Shown: positions 1-11,720, numbered from the stretch's first letter. The stretch: DNA of 64,000 nucleotides from Euclidia mi (GCA_944739405.2 OX123186.2:92793034-92857033); one strand, 5' to 3'. The notes: a model not told the origin generated them from the letters alone. Numbers and translations are program-made.

Positions 1-1
1 T

Positions 2-487
2 CTCCAAAACTTTTGTATAAGATTTATATTTGGTCTGCGCAAATATGATCACGTTTCAGATTTTCACAACAAACTCAAGTGGCTCCCAATTCGTCTTCGC
101 AGGAATACTCACATTCTTATATAATGTTCTATTTAATCCTTGTACTCCCTCTTATCTCAAAGAACGTTTCAAGTTCCTTCATGACACACATATAAAGTCT
201 TTGAGGTCGTCTGAGGATCTGACTCTGGAGATGCCAAGGCATTCCACAAATTATTTTGATAAATCCTCTTCTGTTCAGGCAGTGCGTCTGTGGAATTCAT
301 TGCCATACAAATTCGAAGAGCAACATCGTCGACTATTTTTTTAAATTTGTTATACAAACACTACTTAAATTCTCAACGTATTTAAATTTATTTATGTAGT
401 TTACTTTTTACTCGAGTTCTAGGTATGTATTTCAATGTATCTATCATGTTTGTTATATAATATATGTGTACGTATATATATATATAC

Positions 488-564
<77 letters not shown>

Positions 565-692
565 ATGTATGTATCATGTATATACGTAATCTATGTATTT
601 AATTGCGAATATTTGCGAATTATTATATAGTTTTTAAGCCTATACTGTAAACATTTATTTTGGTGTGCAATAAAGTATAATCTTATCTTATC
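2..692 (+). mobile_element. 3' end of a Jockey/CR1-like LINE, frameshifted relic
   Basis: The first 344 bases encode the C-terminal tail of a non-LTR reverse transcriptase in two frames. The part before about position 125 reads KLKWLPIRLRRN in one frame. The rest continues in another frame with CTPSYLKERF and AVRLWNSLP, the usual end of Jockey/CR1-type proteins. A single frameshift therefore breaks it. After the stop comes an AT-rich 3' tail with a TA microsatellite, an AATAAA-like stretch and a short ATCTT repeat that ends directly at FLYWCH unit FW1. The 5' part lies outside the window. Confidence 0.8.
471..561. repeat. (TA)n microsatellite
   Basis: About 90 bases of almost pure TA dinucleotide inside the LINE 3' tail. 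Confidence 0.95.
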
Positions 693-693
693 A

Positions 694-831
694 AGATGGT
701 TATGTGCTACACACTACTCGAAGGGTTGCCGAGCTGTAGTTCATACATTTGAAGATAATGTGATAAGTTTAAAAAATTGTCACAATCATGAACCGAAAGT
801 CAACTGGACCGTACAAAAGCCTGATTATTAG
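694..831 (+). pseudogene. FW1: 5'-truncated FLYWCH terminal exon relic
   Basis: Only the second half of a FLYWCH finger remains, open for 45 codons to a TAG. Visible motifs are RWLC (the W-x-C motif with the first zinc Cys), GCRAVV (second Cys) and CHNHEP (the two His ligands). The first half, including the SRG and GYKF segments and the splice acceptor, is replaced by the 3' tail of the LINE just upstream. With no acceptor it cannot be spliced like its neighbours, although the remaining frame is still open. I infer that the LINE, or a deletion associated with it, removed the 5' half. Confidence 0.8.
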
Positions 832-1303
832 CGCGTTTGCCATGATTAGATTGAATTCTTTTACAGTATTTTAATTCGATATTATTTATTTTATAATGAT
901 AAATGTATTCAAAATATATTTTTGAATTGTAGATTGTAACTTGGATATTTTGAAATAGATGCAGTGTCAAAATGTCCTAGTTATGGTCAAGACAAATAAA
1001 TGTTTTATAAACTATGAAGAAGAAGTTGATAGAGATTTTAGCATGACTGCTGGTAAAGTTTTGCTTGGAAATATAAATGTATTGTTAGAATTAAAGAATA
1101 TTACCAAAACTTGTCTTTTCTATTTTTCTTTAGTTTACCTATTTCTCTTTTACTTTGGTGAACTAATAATAGTGTTAGAATCTTTTTTAATTAGCTTCAC
1201 ATTGGCTCGTGAATGTCACAACATATAAATTACACTATTTTCTGATATCCTTTAAGTACTAAAAGTTGGAATAAATGTTTGAAATACTCCTATTATTTAA
1301 TTA
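832..1303. other. intergenic/intronic, nothing recognised
   Basis: AT-rich sequence. An open stretch at 959-1228 has no recognisable domain and low-complexity hydrophobic composition; I see no gene in it. Confidence 0.6.
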
Positions 1304-1672
1304 TTACAAGCCTGAATTGGTGTCCCACTGCTGGGCAAAGGCCTCCCCTTCCGACTTCCATTTCTCACGATCCGCTGCCAATATTTGCCAATCTTTTGTA
1401 TAAGCGTCTAACTCATCGCGCCATCTTCTCCTGGGCCGTCCCCGTTGTCGCTTCCTATTATTTGGGATCCACTGAGTGGTTATTTTCGCCCACAATTCTT
1501 CAGGCATGCGACAAACGTGGCCCGCCCAGTTCCACTTTAATTTGGCAGCTGAGTGGCCTACATCGGCAATCTGTGTTTTGGAACGTAGTATTGAGTTTCT
1601 TATGCGGTCTGTGAGCTTGACTCCCAAAATACTTCGTTCCATTGCCCTTTGACAGACCCCGAGGGCGGACTT
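1304..1672 (-). mobile_element. RTE-type LINE, C-terminal fragment of reverse transcriptase ORF
   Basis: On the minus strand 112 codons are open from 1642 to 1304. They read as the C-terminal end of an RTE-type polyprotein: GVKLTDRIRN, AKLKWNWAGHVCR, and GRPRRRWRDEL near the end. This RxGRPxxRWxD signature is characteristic of RTE elements in insects. The fragment is 5' truncated; the reverse transcriptase core and endonuclease are absent. A more decayed copy of the same segment lies at 18122-18270 in the same orientation. Confidence 0.85.
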
Positions 1673-2196
1673 TTGATTTTGAGTTATTATTATTTAATTA
1701 CATTTATCTAAATATTTTTGATTTCTAATGTACCCTAATTTTTAGATACTTGAATTTTTAGTACTATACTTTGTATTTATATTATTTTCATTTCTCGTTT
1801 TGCTAGGTATTTTAAGTTGTTTCTGCCATTATTATACTTTACTGTATATAAAGTATGATCTATTTTTATAGTTAGAAACTAGTCCATTTAGAAATTCCGA
1901 TATTTAAATTAAAAAGAAGTGGCTTAAATTTATAATCGTTCTTCAACTTCAAGACAATTTATGACTGTTTAATATTTGATGTCTGTTTATTTTCTCTTCG
2001 TCCTTTCCTGTAAAATATGGTAGCGTGTATTACACATACTATAATAAAATGTTATAATTTCATTTTTCATCATAAAATTATATCTTGCTTTGTCTTCTTT
2101 AGTCAGGATAAGGACAATGCACTACAAATTAACTATGTAGTAAGTCTACAATCATATCCAAAAGAGTACAGTAATACAGAATCCACGTTTTTTCAG
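1673..2196. other. sequence upstream of FW2, nothing recognised
   Basis: AT-rich. The last 20 bases are T-rich and end in TTTTTTCAG, the FW2 splice acceptor. Confidence 0.6.
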
Positions 2197-2441
2197 ACAT
2201 CAGATTCATCCTATCAAACAAAAGAAACAGATTGCTCCTTAAAGCTGGCTACACATATTACGAAGATAGGGGTAAGCGAGATGTTGGACCTGAAACAAAG
2301 ACGAGATGGAGATGTTCCACTCACCAAGGGAAGAAGGGCTGCAACGCTAGAATCAATATGGTAGGCGACCAAGTTGTAAACGGAAACTTTGTGCACAACC
2401 ATCCGCCTACTAAGAGCGAATACTGGAATTATTTATATTGA
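2197..2441 (+). CDS. mod(mdg4): FW2: alternative 3'-terminal FLYWCH exon (intact)
   Basis: The acceptor TTTTTTCAG precedes two bases (AC) that complete a split codon, then 80 codons to TGA. The peptide holds one FLYWCH zinc finger. An N-terminal strand is IRFILSNKRN, followed by GYTYYEDR, then TRWRC with the first zinc Cys, KGCNARI with the second, and VHNHPP with both His ligands. The insert between GYTYY and RWRC is longer than in most siblings, and the tail ends in aromatic residues (YWNYLY). In mod(mdg4), FLYWCH tails give each isoform its own partners and chromatin sites. The only internal ATG lies 12 codons inside the domain, so this is an exon rather than a stand-alone gene. The gene name rests on the array, because the common exons are outside the window. 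Confidence 0.85.
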
Positions 2442-4220
2442 AGCTCATAATATGTTTGTATGGTTAATTGTAAGCTCAGAACAAGCAAGGGAGTACATGC
2501 GAGTTTTTATTGCTCTTGCTTTTTTACTTAGTCTAATGTTGTGATGTAAATGGACAGGCTTGTGGTAGACGTATATGGTATAGCTGAAAAATAAGAGGAT
2601 AAATGGAGCAGCCAAACCGCAGTTACTTTTTGTTCTGCAGCATCTATAAACACGACAGCATTCAATAACTTTAAGCAACAATCTGTGCAGTTACCTCTTG
2701 TTATGGAATGTTGTGTTCTGGTGCCATTAGACTAGCGACATTAGATTTAGTGTTGAAATTATTTTAAGATTTTATTTTTTAACTGTAGTATTGGTAAAGA
2801 AATTTTTCAATATTTTCAGATTATATCATGAACAATAAGTTAGTACTTTACATGTTGTAAAGATATTAGGACAAAAATGTGATAAATGTTTCAACTCTGT
2901 CAGTCTTTCCTTGTCATGGGCCTTTATGCCCTGTGCCTAAACGTGTTTTAGTATACCCATACATTATACATGAATCTGTTATTGTCATGAATCATAAAAA
3001 CCTTTAGCAATTGAAAAAATCTTAGCCTCTAACGATCACTCTTGAAGACAAGGGTGATCAAAGTTTGTATGTGGAATTCAAATTTGAATTAATTTTTAAC
3101 GTGATTTTATAGTTTTTACTTGTTTTTATAATATTCTTATTTCAAAGTTACACCTTTATGTTATCACAATACTTACAATAATTACTGGATACATTTTATT
3201 ATCTAAATGTGCACATTTTATTTTATAAATCCTGCTATAGATTAAGTAGTTAGAAAGTGAAATACTCATTTAATTTTCACATTCATCGATTTCATTCAGC
3301 CATAAGAGTTTCCAGCCATTCAAAGGTTCTAGCAGAACCAATAATTTTTAGCAGAACCTTAATATCAGAAAGACTTTTGCCAATATGTTTGTCTCTAGCT
3401 AGGATGCATCGCCGGCAATCAATTGGGCAAAGACTGTAGCCGTTTATACATACTATTATAGATTTAACAACTCAAACTTATTTCTAGAATAATATTAACG
3501 AATTTGATGTTAAGTTTATTCACAGACTTACTGCTAAACGGTCTGTGGACTTAGTTCATAAGTGACTTATACCTGTGGTCGATTTGAAATCTCACTGAAT
3601 TACTTTTTAATTACATAGATATAAGGCATTTTATAATACTCATTATCACATCATTATATTTAGTATACTTAAATCTCGTTAAGTGATGTGTTTTTTACAA
3701 CAATTTATATTATTCTATTTACATAATACCAGAAATGCATTTTATCTTTAATTGCCAAAATTTGCTTGGCAATTATATACTTTAATTGACTTTAAAGCAT
3801 GTTGTTCATTTATTTTGTACCTATTTACCTAGACTTATGGGTTCTTCCTTAGCGAATCCGCGTGTCCATAGTAAGTGTGCTAGACCGCGATTCGAGCGTC
3901 CTTTTCAACCAATGAGACGTCTACAGACATCGCTTTGGTTGTTGTAAGACCTTTCTATTTCAACCATTTACATTTATAATATTTATAAAAATATTTGATT
4001 TACTTTAAGTCTGGCGCCACCCTGAAATCTTACCGTTTCATCAACAATCACTTCTCCTAGCTATATTCCCTGCCCTTAGCCATTTCATCTTAGCATCACG
4101 AGCGCTATGTCGGTGACTTAGGCTCTCCTGCGGTTCTCCTCATTTCTGATTCGATCTCGTAGGAAAACTCACTATTTCAACCTTTATTCGATCACAAAAA
4201 TAACGTGCTCTCCTTTTCAG
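2442..4220. other. long AT-rich spacer, nothing recognised
   Basis: No FLYWCH motif, long ORF or clear repeat recognised. The short open stretches at 2445-2681 (minus) and 3257-3439 (plus) show no domain. The last bases form the FW3 acceptor, CTCCTTTTCAG. Confidence 0.5.
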
Positions 4221-4438
4221 ATCACCTTTTATACATGGAGTCTAAAAGAGGCAACATGATGCTAAGCTACCGAGGGTATACGTATCACTTGAAATACACG
4301 AAGAATATGAAGAAAACATGGCGATGTTCAAGATATTGCTCTTTTCGTTGCCGCGCGACCATCACCACTATTGACAATCGCATACTGAAATCTAAGAACA
4401 AACATAATCATCCTTGTTTGTATTATTTTACTAGGTAG
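4221..4438 (+). CDS. mod(mdg4): FW3: alternative 3'-terminal FLYWCH exon (intact)
   Basis: Acceptor CTCCTTTTCAG, two split-codon bases (AT), then 71 codons to TAG. The order is SKRGNMMLSYRGYTYHLKY, then KTWRC (first zinc Cys), FRCRATI (second Cys) and KNKHNHPC (His pair). It is more basic and more diverged than the middle-array units: KTW replaces the usual RW context and the usual GCKA is RCRA. All four zinc ligands are present. A poly(A) signal lies 114 bases after the stop. An upstream ATG gives a longer open frame from 4205, but that stretch is the polypyrimidine tract and acceptor. Confidence 0.85.
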
Positions 4439-4551
4439 AGGAATATTAAAAAGGGTTAATATGCGAAAAAAACAATTATTATAAAGATAGCATCACGCAA
4501 TTCACATTCGTCCACTGTCTACAAAGACTTCAGATGTTGTAGGAAAGGATA

Positions 4552-4557
4552 AATAAA
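4552..4557 (+). terminator. poly(A) signal AATAAA for FW3
   Basis: Canonical hexamer 114 bases after the FW3 stop. Confidence 0.55.
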
Positions 4558-4559
4558 GG

Positions 4560-5470
4560 CTTAGGACCCTCACACTAATGGTGGTTAATATAGCATATAG
4601 CACAATAGCACAGCACGCTAATTTTATTTCGCATCTAATAGCAAGTTCATTCGGCTTTCGTTCGTGCTAAAATAGCATATAGCATATAGAATCAAACATC
4701 GCGCCGACGCGACGGCGCATCGCACTTCGCACGTTCGCAGCGCTGCGAATTGCGATATTTGCGATCAGTCTTCGCGTGCTAACGCGAGCAGCCAGACGTG
4801 AACTTGCGTAGCGTGCGAATTTTAGCGGCTTGACGGCTCGCGCGATTTAAGTAGGCATATAAGTACGCGAGTTATTTTACGCTCTAAAAAGTTAAGTGTT
4901 TTGTGTTTGATTTTAAAAAACTGTCATCGGACACGTAATACTGTGTATCTATGAATGATCTGTGTAACATGTGTGTTAAAATGATTTAAATAACTCAATA
5001 TAATTGTATACAGTCCTAAGCCTGAAAAGTATGAAGGAAAATTAATTGACTTATTTATTAATTATTAGTTGGTTATTATTAGTTTGTTGTGCATCATTAT
5101 TACATTTTATACTTAGAAAAAATGTACAAATATGTATATGTATTGTTTATTCATGTGTAACATTACAGTTCACCATATTATCTGCCCCACGCGTTAAGTC
5201 TTCAGACTGGTTAGGCAAATAGCATGTTCGTCGACGCTATATTAACCAACGTTCAAATATGGATAGCGCGACAGCGTGCTAAATCGTACATGTGCTAAAA
5301 CTAGCGGTCACACGAAGGGTGTTGAAGCTTTGCACGATAGTATGCGATATTATAGCATTTTTAATAGCATGCTAAAAAAGAATAGCATATAGTTCGTAGC
5401 ATGCGATTGATAAATAGCGGATTTGAACATCAGTACCTCACACGTATAGCGAAGTTAGCGTATTCTACTG
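4560..5470. repeat. ATAGCATAT-rich repeat-derived segment
   Basis: Both ends are enriched in variants of ATAGCATAT and GCTATATTAACCA. The left part near 4590 reads GGTTAATATAGC and the part near 5240 reads GCTATATTAACC, in inverted orientation. The middle has a GC-richer stretch (4700-4860) with many GCG and CGC words. This looks like an old inverted-repeat transposon; exact ends could not be set. Confidence 0.4.
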
Positions 5471-6017
5471 TCAAACTGTTCGGAATTATTTTCATTTTTA
5501 CTAATGTCGTTAAAAAAACAATGTTTATTATACGCACTCATACACTAGCAACTATTATGTGATACTTAATTGATTCCGGACTTTTTCAAAATAATAACAC
5601 ACAATAATAATATAATTAATACACATGTCAACACGGTATGGTACGCCGACTCACACAAAAGTGGTGTCACGTTTTTTTACAGTGAGGCATGTGGCTTATT
5701 TTACTTGATCTGTTATCTGAGGAATGAGCACGTGGTTACCTGGGGTCTTCTTTTTTGTTTCACTCGCTATACTATGCGTTATGTATCTAGTAAAATAGAT
5801 AAGTATCTATAGGTTTTAGTATTTCAGACTAAGATCAGGCTAAAAAATGTAGATACAGTTTCAGACAATCTTTTCAAACAAAACATGAGAGAAATATTCT
5901 TACATAGGTATTTAATAAACCTTATGTCTAGTGTCACCGCTGTCTGATAAGTGCCTGTTAAATAAATGTGGTGAGGTGAGTTGAGGCCTTAAGGTTGAAA
6001 ATTAATTATAGTACCTA
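5471..6017. other. spacer, nothing recognised
   Basis: An open stretch at 5570-5812 has no recognisable domain and looks like chance. Confidence 0.5.
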
Positions 6018-6230
6018 ATTATATGTATGTACTAGCCGTTTCCCGCGGTTTCATCCGCGTCCTGAGGGAACTACTTCGCGTACCCGAAAAACCGTATAGC
6101 CTATATTACTCGCAGATAATGTAGCTTTCTAAAAGTGAAACAATTTTTAAAATCGGTCCTATAGTTTTTGAGTTTATCCATTACAAACAAAAATACAAAT
6201 TTTTCCTCTTTATAATATTAGTGTAGATAA
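6018..6230 (-). mobile_element. RTE-type 3'-end fragment
   Basis: Read on the minus strand, this resembles the non-coding 3' region of common lepidopteran RTE elements. It starts near CTAATATTATAAAGAGG and ends with a GC-richer segment around the CGGATGAAACCGCGGG motif. It has no coding content. Confidence 0.6.
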
Positions 6231-6448
6231 ATATTTATATGAATAAGCTGTGTTCAATCAAAATATATTAATATAGAAGCACTTAAGGGTTTTGGTGATA
6301 AAAAATAAGTGATTCTAAAATATTATTGATAAATGTTTTAAACAAGATTTTTATGCATATTTCTTGTGATTTAGAGTTATAAATTGTTAGTTAGTATTTA
6401 CTGTTTTTACGATTTTATAGTTTATAAAATATTAATAACACTTTTCTA

Positions 6449-7835
6449 TAAGTTCCATTCCCCAAGGTAGCGTGCTAGGTTGTTTATTGTTTCTTATATA
6501 CATAAATGACTTACCTAAGATAATTAATGCAGTAAGCATCCTGTTTGCCGACGATATATCCATCATATTTCCATGTGAACATGAGAGAAATCTGTACAAC
6601 GATATTAATAATATATTGTCTAATATAATAACCTGGCTAGATGATCATAACCTTGAAGTAAATTTTCAAAAGACAAAGTTAATGCAATTTAGACCATACC
6701 AAAAACGCGCTGTAGATATAAACTACTCTTATAATAACATACAACTAGAATGCGTAAAGTCATTTAAACTTCTTGGACTCAACATAGATACAAATTTAAA
6801 TTGGAAGTCACACATACACCTTATCAGTAGCAAATTATCTAGCTTTATATATGCCTTGTCTGAATTAAAAAGGACCACGAATACAACTTCGGCATTAACT
6901 GCATATTACGCATACGCCTACTCATGGATTCGGTATGGCATAATGTTATGGGGAAATAGTACAGAGGCTAACTCAATATTCATTCTACAAAAAAAGTGTA
7001 TACGTATCTTGGCAAATATAGATAGTATGGAAAGTTGCAAGCCATACTTTATAAAATACAAAATTCTCACACTAACATCAATTTATATCTTAGATATCTG
7101 CCTTTTTGTCAAGAAACACTCGAATATATTCTCCCAGGTAAAAGACTGCCTTAAGCAACCCCGCAATCTAAGACATCAAAACAGACTGGCTCTGCCTTTG
7201 TCAACATTAGCCCTGTTTCGTTCGGGCCCATATGTAATGGCAATAAAGATATTTAATAAAATACCGGAAGTGGTTAAGGACTGCTCAAGCTATAGTATGT
7301 TCAAATATAAATTAACACAATATTTAACACAAAAATGTTACTATAGCTTGAAAGAATTCTTCGACGATAGGACATAAGAATATAAATGTAGGTAGTTAAC
7401 AATTTTGTAATGTTTGACATACCTAATTCTTAAAAATAAACAAATTGAATTTAAATTGTTTTGTTTTATGTAGTTTTGTAATATTTGACATAATCCTTAA
7501 AGTTGACATAATGAATATTAATTGTATTATTGACATTTGATTAATTAATTATTGTATACTTATCTAATTTGTTAATTGCTAATATTATTTGTGTAATGAA
7601 ATGAAATGTATATTTACTAATAGGTAGAAAATACAATTGTAGCATAATGCTGGTAAGGCAATTAAAACATAAAAGCATTATTGTAAATTTTTTAAATTAA
7701 TTATAATAAATTCATGCATATTTTAAATTGCTGTGCCCTGACAGGGTTTCATGTATAAAGATACTGTATTCAAAATGTAACAACTAAATATGTACACATG
7801 AAATGCAATAAATGATTTGATTTGATTTGATTTGA
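6449..7835 (+). mobile_element. 5'-truncated LINE with C-terminal half of reverse transcriptase
   Basis: The frame is open from about 6449 to a stop at 7377. It begins inside the reverse transcriptase: SIPQGSVLGCLLFLIYINDL, then the catalytic box as FADD near 6543 (F instead of the usual Y). Thumb and C-terminal domains follow, including LLGLNIDTNLNWKSH and a final AIKIFNKIPE region typical of Jockey/CR1-related elements. Endonuclease and ORF1 are missing, so the copy is dead on arrival. The 3' UTR runs to AATAAATGATT followed by a TTTGA repeat at about 7807-7835, the expected LINE tail. The 301-codon frame from 6472 has no stop, so the insertion is fairly young. Confidence 0.85.
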
Positions 7836-7937
7836 GTTTACTAGAACGTAAAACTAGACAAAAGATAATAATTATTATTAGCTACGTACGTACGTTCTAT
7901 TCTACCAAATTAAAAATAAGATTTAGATCAATCTACG

Positions 7938-8164
7938 CTTTACAGATTCTATTGCGATATGTTGGTTTGACAGATGACAGATATAACATTTAAACCGAAT
8001 GATCTAGAAACTACATTTTGAGGTTCAATTATTACTAGCCCACTTTTCGATTCCTTTACAGGAACCGTGGTCACGGTAGATTGAGGTGACATTTGTCTTT
8101 GTCTTGAATTTACAAGTTATCTTAAAGTCTCTAAAACCAATATATCGCGATAGAATCCGTAAAC
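7938..8164. mobile_element. small inverted-repeat element (MITE-like)
   Basis: The terminal segments 7938-7968 and 8134-8164 are inverted copies of each other with about 85-90% identity. The shared core reads GATTCTAT, then GCGATAT, then TTGGTTT. There is no coding capacity. A short perfect hairpin at 36776-36814 carries a related word (GCGATAAAATCCGTAAA), which suggests the same family. Confidence 0.65.
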
Positions 8165-9479
8165 CATTTTTTGATTTCAGTGTGTCCCTAACCTTCGTGT
8201 AGACTCAAAAAATACTATAAACATAAGATGTTTATAGTATATATAAACAATTATATTATAAATTATGCTAGTGTGAAAAGTATCTCAAATATATAAAAAA
8301 GATATTTAAATAATAAGAGCCTGGCTTTGTAACATTATTTATCGTTAATTAAATTTAAGGACCTAAGTGTAGCATCACATCTGCTGAAAGTTCCACGCAG
8401 CAACTTCAGCAATTGAATAGTCAAAGTCAAAACAATTACTTAATGAATCTATTTTACATTAACAGCCTCGTTCTCAAAACAATAGGTAGAACCACGAGAA
8501 AGAACGGGCGATAAATAAAAGTCGAAGTATTTAATCGGCATGAAACATGAAACGTACCGAGCCCCTAGCATCATGTGACGGCGGAAGGTTCTTGCTTAAT
8601 TTCGGCTGATGTGTCAAAGTAGATTTGAAGAACACTACAATCAACGCAATTAATGAAGCTTTCGCGGTAGTTGACGCAGATGTGTCGCAACATTAAGACC
8701 CAAATTTTTATTTTTGCGGTTTGTAGCATTATACAAGTTTATCCAACGGGTCTAATTAATCACGTTAATTATGATATAGTCAGAGTTCTTGCACGACTAC
8801 GGTTGCAAGGCGGTTGAAACGACTGAAAAACACGAGAATATATTTATGAATTACCTGTATTCATGAACTTGTACAACGTACATGTAGGGTTTCCAACATT
8901 TCAGTTTCTTTAAGTCCCTTCCATTTATATATTTTTTCTATTTTTACTACCGTCTAAAGTTCTTTCGTCGATACCCTAGGTATCGCCATCGATTTTATTT
9001 ATAAGTTGTTATTGTTTTAAAATATTTTAAGAATAAGTATAATAATTATCTATATTTATTGAGGACAAGGGCACTGCACGTGAATATCATATTAGTGTAC
9101 TGACAGCTCCAAATTATTACATAAATATTATTATGAATTCTTGTAATTGTTTTACTTTTCAAGCCTACTGTTCAGGAAGCAAAGGTACGATTTCATAGAT
9201 ATTTTTAATTTTACTTGGTAGGAAAACCTTGTTAAATAAGAGGTAACTTTCGTATAAGATACATGTTAAAAACTTAATAGAATCATATATGTATACAGTT
9301 TGTAAAACGTTAAAATGTTACTAATATTGTTTAATTTTTAATTTATTCTAGGTAATTTTCAATGTGAAATACCTTTTGTATGTAGGCTTTTCTATACATG
9401 GAATGTTGACTTGGTGAATTAATTCCTCTATAAAATTTATATTTAATTTACATTACAATAAAATATGAAATTAAGGCAG
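8165..9479. other. AT-rich spacer, nothing recognised
   Basis: No ORF, FLYWCH motif or clear repeat boundary seen in about 1.3 kb. Confidence 0.5.
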
Positions 9480-9850
9480 TGATATCCTAGTACCAACCGA
9501 TTGCAAAGCAGAGGGCATTAAGTCCAAATCCAGGACGCGCACCATTTACTTTTAAAGTGATGTGCGTACAATACGTTAATTATCATTTGCCCTGTGCCTC
9601 GAAGAGCACGTCGTGTCACTGGTCCCATCATGAAGAACTTTGACAGTCGATATGGGAGTCAATTCCCTTGAACTGGTGTATGCTATGGAATATAGCCTTG
9701 GATATATCCTTTTAGGATAGCGGAGGTCAGACAGCAGTCGCTCTCAGAAAAACTTAATATTCTCTTAAATGTAGTTAGCATAGTGCGCGGATTATGGATT
9801 TCAAAGCGAATCTCTTGGATGCAACAGAGATAACACTAAGATGATGATGA
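9480..9850 (+). mobile_element. old SINE copy (family B, tRNA-derived)
   Basis: A diverged copy of the family seen almost intact at 18454-18820 and 57407-57785. Shared landmarks in order are CAGAGGG, a GTGCG stretch, TTAATTATC, CCTGTGCCTCG, GAGCACGT, GAAGAACTTTGACAGTCG, GGAGGTCAGACAG and CAGTCGCTCT. It ends in TGATGATGATAATGAG. Confidence 0.7.
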
Positions 9851-10640
9851 TAATGAGAGAAAAGGGTCAAATTACTTAGAATTAGATTACAGAGTTTGTT
9901 ACTCTTTGGATAGAAGCGAATTAAATGGAGGTATTGTAATGTACTAAACATATAAAAATACTAATATATGCCTAAAGCAATATTAAAATAGACTCCCAAA
10001 TATACATAATATATTGTTTTCTGATATCATGGCACTGTAACAGCACCGCTGCAACCCAGCAATTAACTTGTCATTCTCAGTTGAACATTGGAACGTATGT
10101 CGTATAATTTATTTCATAACGACTGTAAAAAATGGCGATGTTTGATTGCCCGCGCTTGTAACTGACAACTTAAATAGTACTTTGCTGCAGATGTACTGTT
10201 ACGGTGCCGGTGCAATGGACCACTACTTCAACTTTTGAGGTAGTATGTATCGTTTGCATTGGAAATTGTCTTCGAAAAGTTAATGTAAAGATTGAAGTGC
10301 CTATGGTTATAAAAATAAATTATTATTTGATTTCAGTTTCGTTTTATTTGACATTGTAATATTATAGTACAAAGATGTAAATACTTTTGTAAATTTATAT
10401 TTTGTTACTTAAATTCTACAAATAATAGGTACTTGTTTTCTTTATAATATGTATGATGTTTTGGTGGTTATGGTTCGCCTTTTACGACAGCCGTGGAATG
10501 AAATGAGGTATGGTTAAGATACGTCAATTTGCTGTAATGCATCAGATTTATATGTCAAGCAACGTCGCTTTCAGCTAGTACTAGTGAGTTTGGTTTAAAC
10601 AGTAAGACTGTTTTCATGAATTTCTATTGCTTGTATTAAC
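9851..10640. other. spacer, nothing recognised
   Basis: AT-rich with no recognised element. Sequence turns abruptly GC-rich after about 10640. Confidence 0.5.
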
Positions 10641-10644
10641 CCAG

Positions 10645-10941
10645 TTCCGTTCCGTTCAGTTCCTCCGGTGGTCAAGCATCCTAACGGCCCGACCACGGCC
10701 TACAGCGGCGGCCGCAACGGCGAACAACTTCGATGTACATGTCGCGCTTTACTCCATAGCGGCCACGCGAACGCCGCGACCGATGTCTCGTCAGAGTAAA
10801 CGCGCCATGTTCATCGAAAACGCGCGCCGCTGGAGGCCGAGGCTGAGCGATAAGGATGATAAATACGGACAATTTGAGGAGACGTGGTCGACAGCTGTCT
10901 TCCAGAATATGAGTCGTAGAGCCAATTTAGCCAGAGCCTGA
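10645..10941 (+). other. GC-rich open segment, possible unrecognised exon
   Basis: After TTAACCCAG, a usable but weak acceptor, about 300 bases are far GC-richer than their surroundings. With the same two-base phase as the FLYWCH exons, a 50-codon frame (10647-10799) begins PFRSVPPVVKHPNG and includes YSGGRNGEQ. A second frame from 10627 is open for 104 codons and ends with GQFEETWSTAVFQ and SRRANLARA. I recognise neither peptide and neither has FLYWCH ligands. It could be a non-FLYWCH terminal exon, a captured fragment of a GC-rich gene, or a retrocopy. Confidence 0.35.
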
Positions 10942-11152
10942 TAATCCTCCAGTAAATTCGTTAGTAGATAATATATCTGAAATTATCTGGAAGAAAAGGC
11001 CAATCCAAGTAAGTGTAACTGCGTCTAACTTAGAAATAATAATTTTCGATCCTGAAGATGGCTAGAACAAATGGAACTGCACAAGGCCAAGAAAATAAGC
11101 TATGTAGTTTGTCTACTAAGTTGTTGGTTAAATAAGGTATTGTTATCCCCAG

Positions 11153-11334
11153 ATTTCACAATAACGACTTCATCAGGGTGAGCACCTATAATAGTCGTGG
11201 ATGGCTACAAATTCAGTAAACATAAAAAATGCGGTGGTAAAGTAAGGTGCTTTTGTCACAGCCAGCACTCTGGGTGCAAAGCAGTCATATACACCGTCGA
11301 AGAAGAAATAGTATCTGCGAAGTTTTTCCGTTAG
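11153..11334 (+). pseudogene. FW4: FLYWCH exon relic (nonsense, lost Trp, SINE in 3' end)
   Basis: The acceptor ATCCCCAG and two-base phase are preserved. The unit reads FTITTSSG, then an in-frame TGA where siblings have CGA (Arg of SRGA), then APIIVVDGYKFSKH. The W-x-C motif is damaged to RCFC (TGG to TGC). GCKAVIYTVEEE follows and still carries the second Cys, but the His pair is missing because a SINE begins at about 11322 and supplies a TAG at 11332. Three independent lesions make this a dead unit. It resembles its neighbour FW5 (FTITTSS, FCH-Q, GCKAVIYT), so the two probably arose by tandem duplication. Confidence 0.85.
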
Positions 11335-11490
11335 GAAATTCTCAGTAGCAGCACGGAGTCTGGTAATGTGACCGATACGGCAATAGGCTCGTCCCCTATT
11401 ACGTGGGACTAAACTGAATCTGGCGAAAAGTGTGTGTATACCTCTGCCTACCTCTTCGGTAATACAGGCGTGAGACTATGTATGTATGGA
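11322..11490 (+). mobile_element. SINE (family A), 5' truncated, inserted in FW4
   Basis: Starts within TTTTTCCGTTAGGAAATT, the same words seen in reverse in the copy near 37070. It continues with CAGTAGCAGCACGGAGTCTG and CGGCAATAGGCTCG, and ends with CTGCCTACCTCTTCGG and AGGCGTGAG plus a short TATG repeat. It replaces the end of FW4. Confidence 0.8.
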
Positions 11491-11499
11491 TTAAAAATA

Positions 11500-11720
11500 T
11501 GCTCAAGACGTGTCCTTATCATCTTCATCAAACGGTCCCACTGCTCAGCACGACAGGGCCTTGCCATTCTCACTATGAAAATGGTAAGGTATAGGCACCG
11601 CGCTGGTAAAGTACGCGTTGGCTGACTTCACATGTCTTTTCAGAACATGAAGAAATCTCAGACATGTTTCCTCATAATGGTTCCATCACCGTTAAGCAAG
11701 TGATCATTAAAAATTTAATA
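11500..11720 (+). mobile_element. degenerate SINE-like repeat fragment
   Basis: Shares CCACTGCTCAG, CATGTCTTTTCAGAACAT and CAGACATGTTTCCTC with a segment at about 37650-37870. It is probably an old short interspersed repeat with no coding content. Confidence 0.5.
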
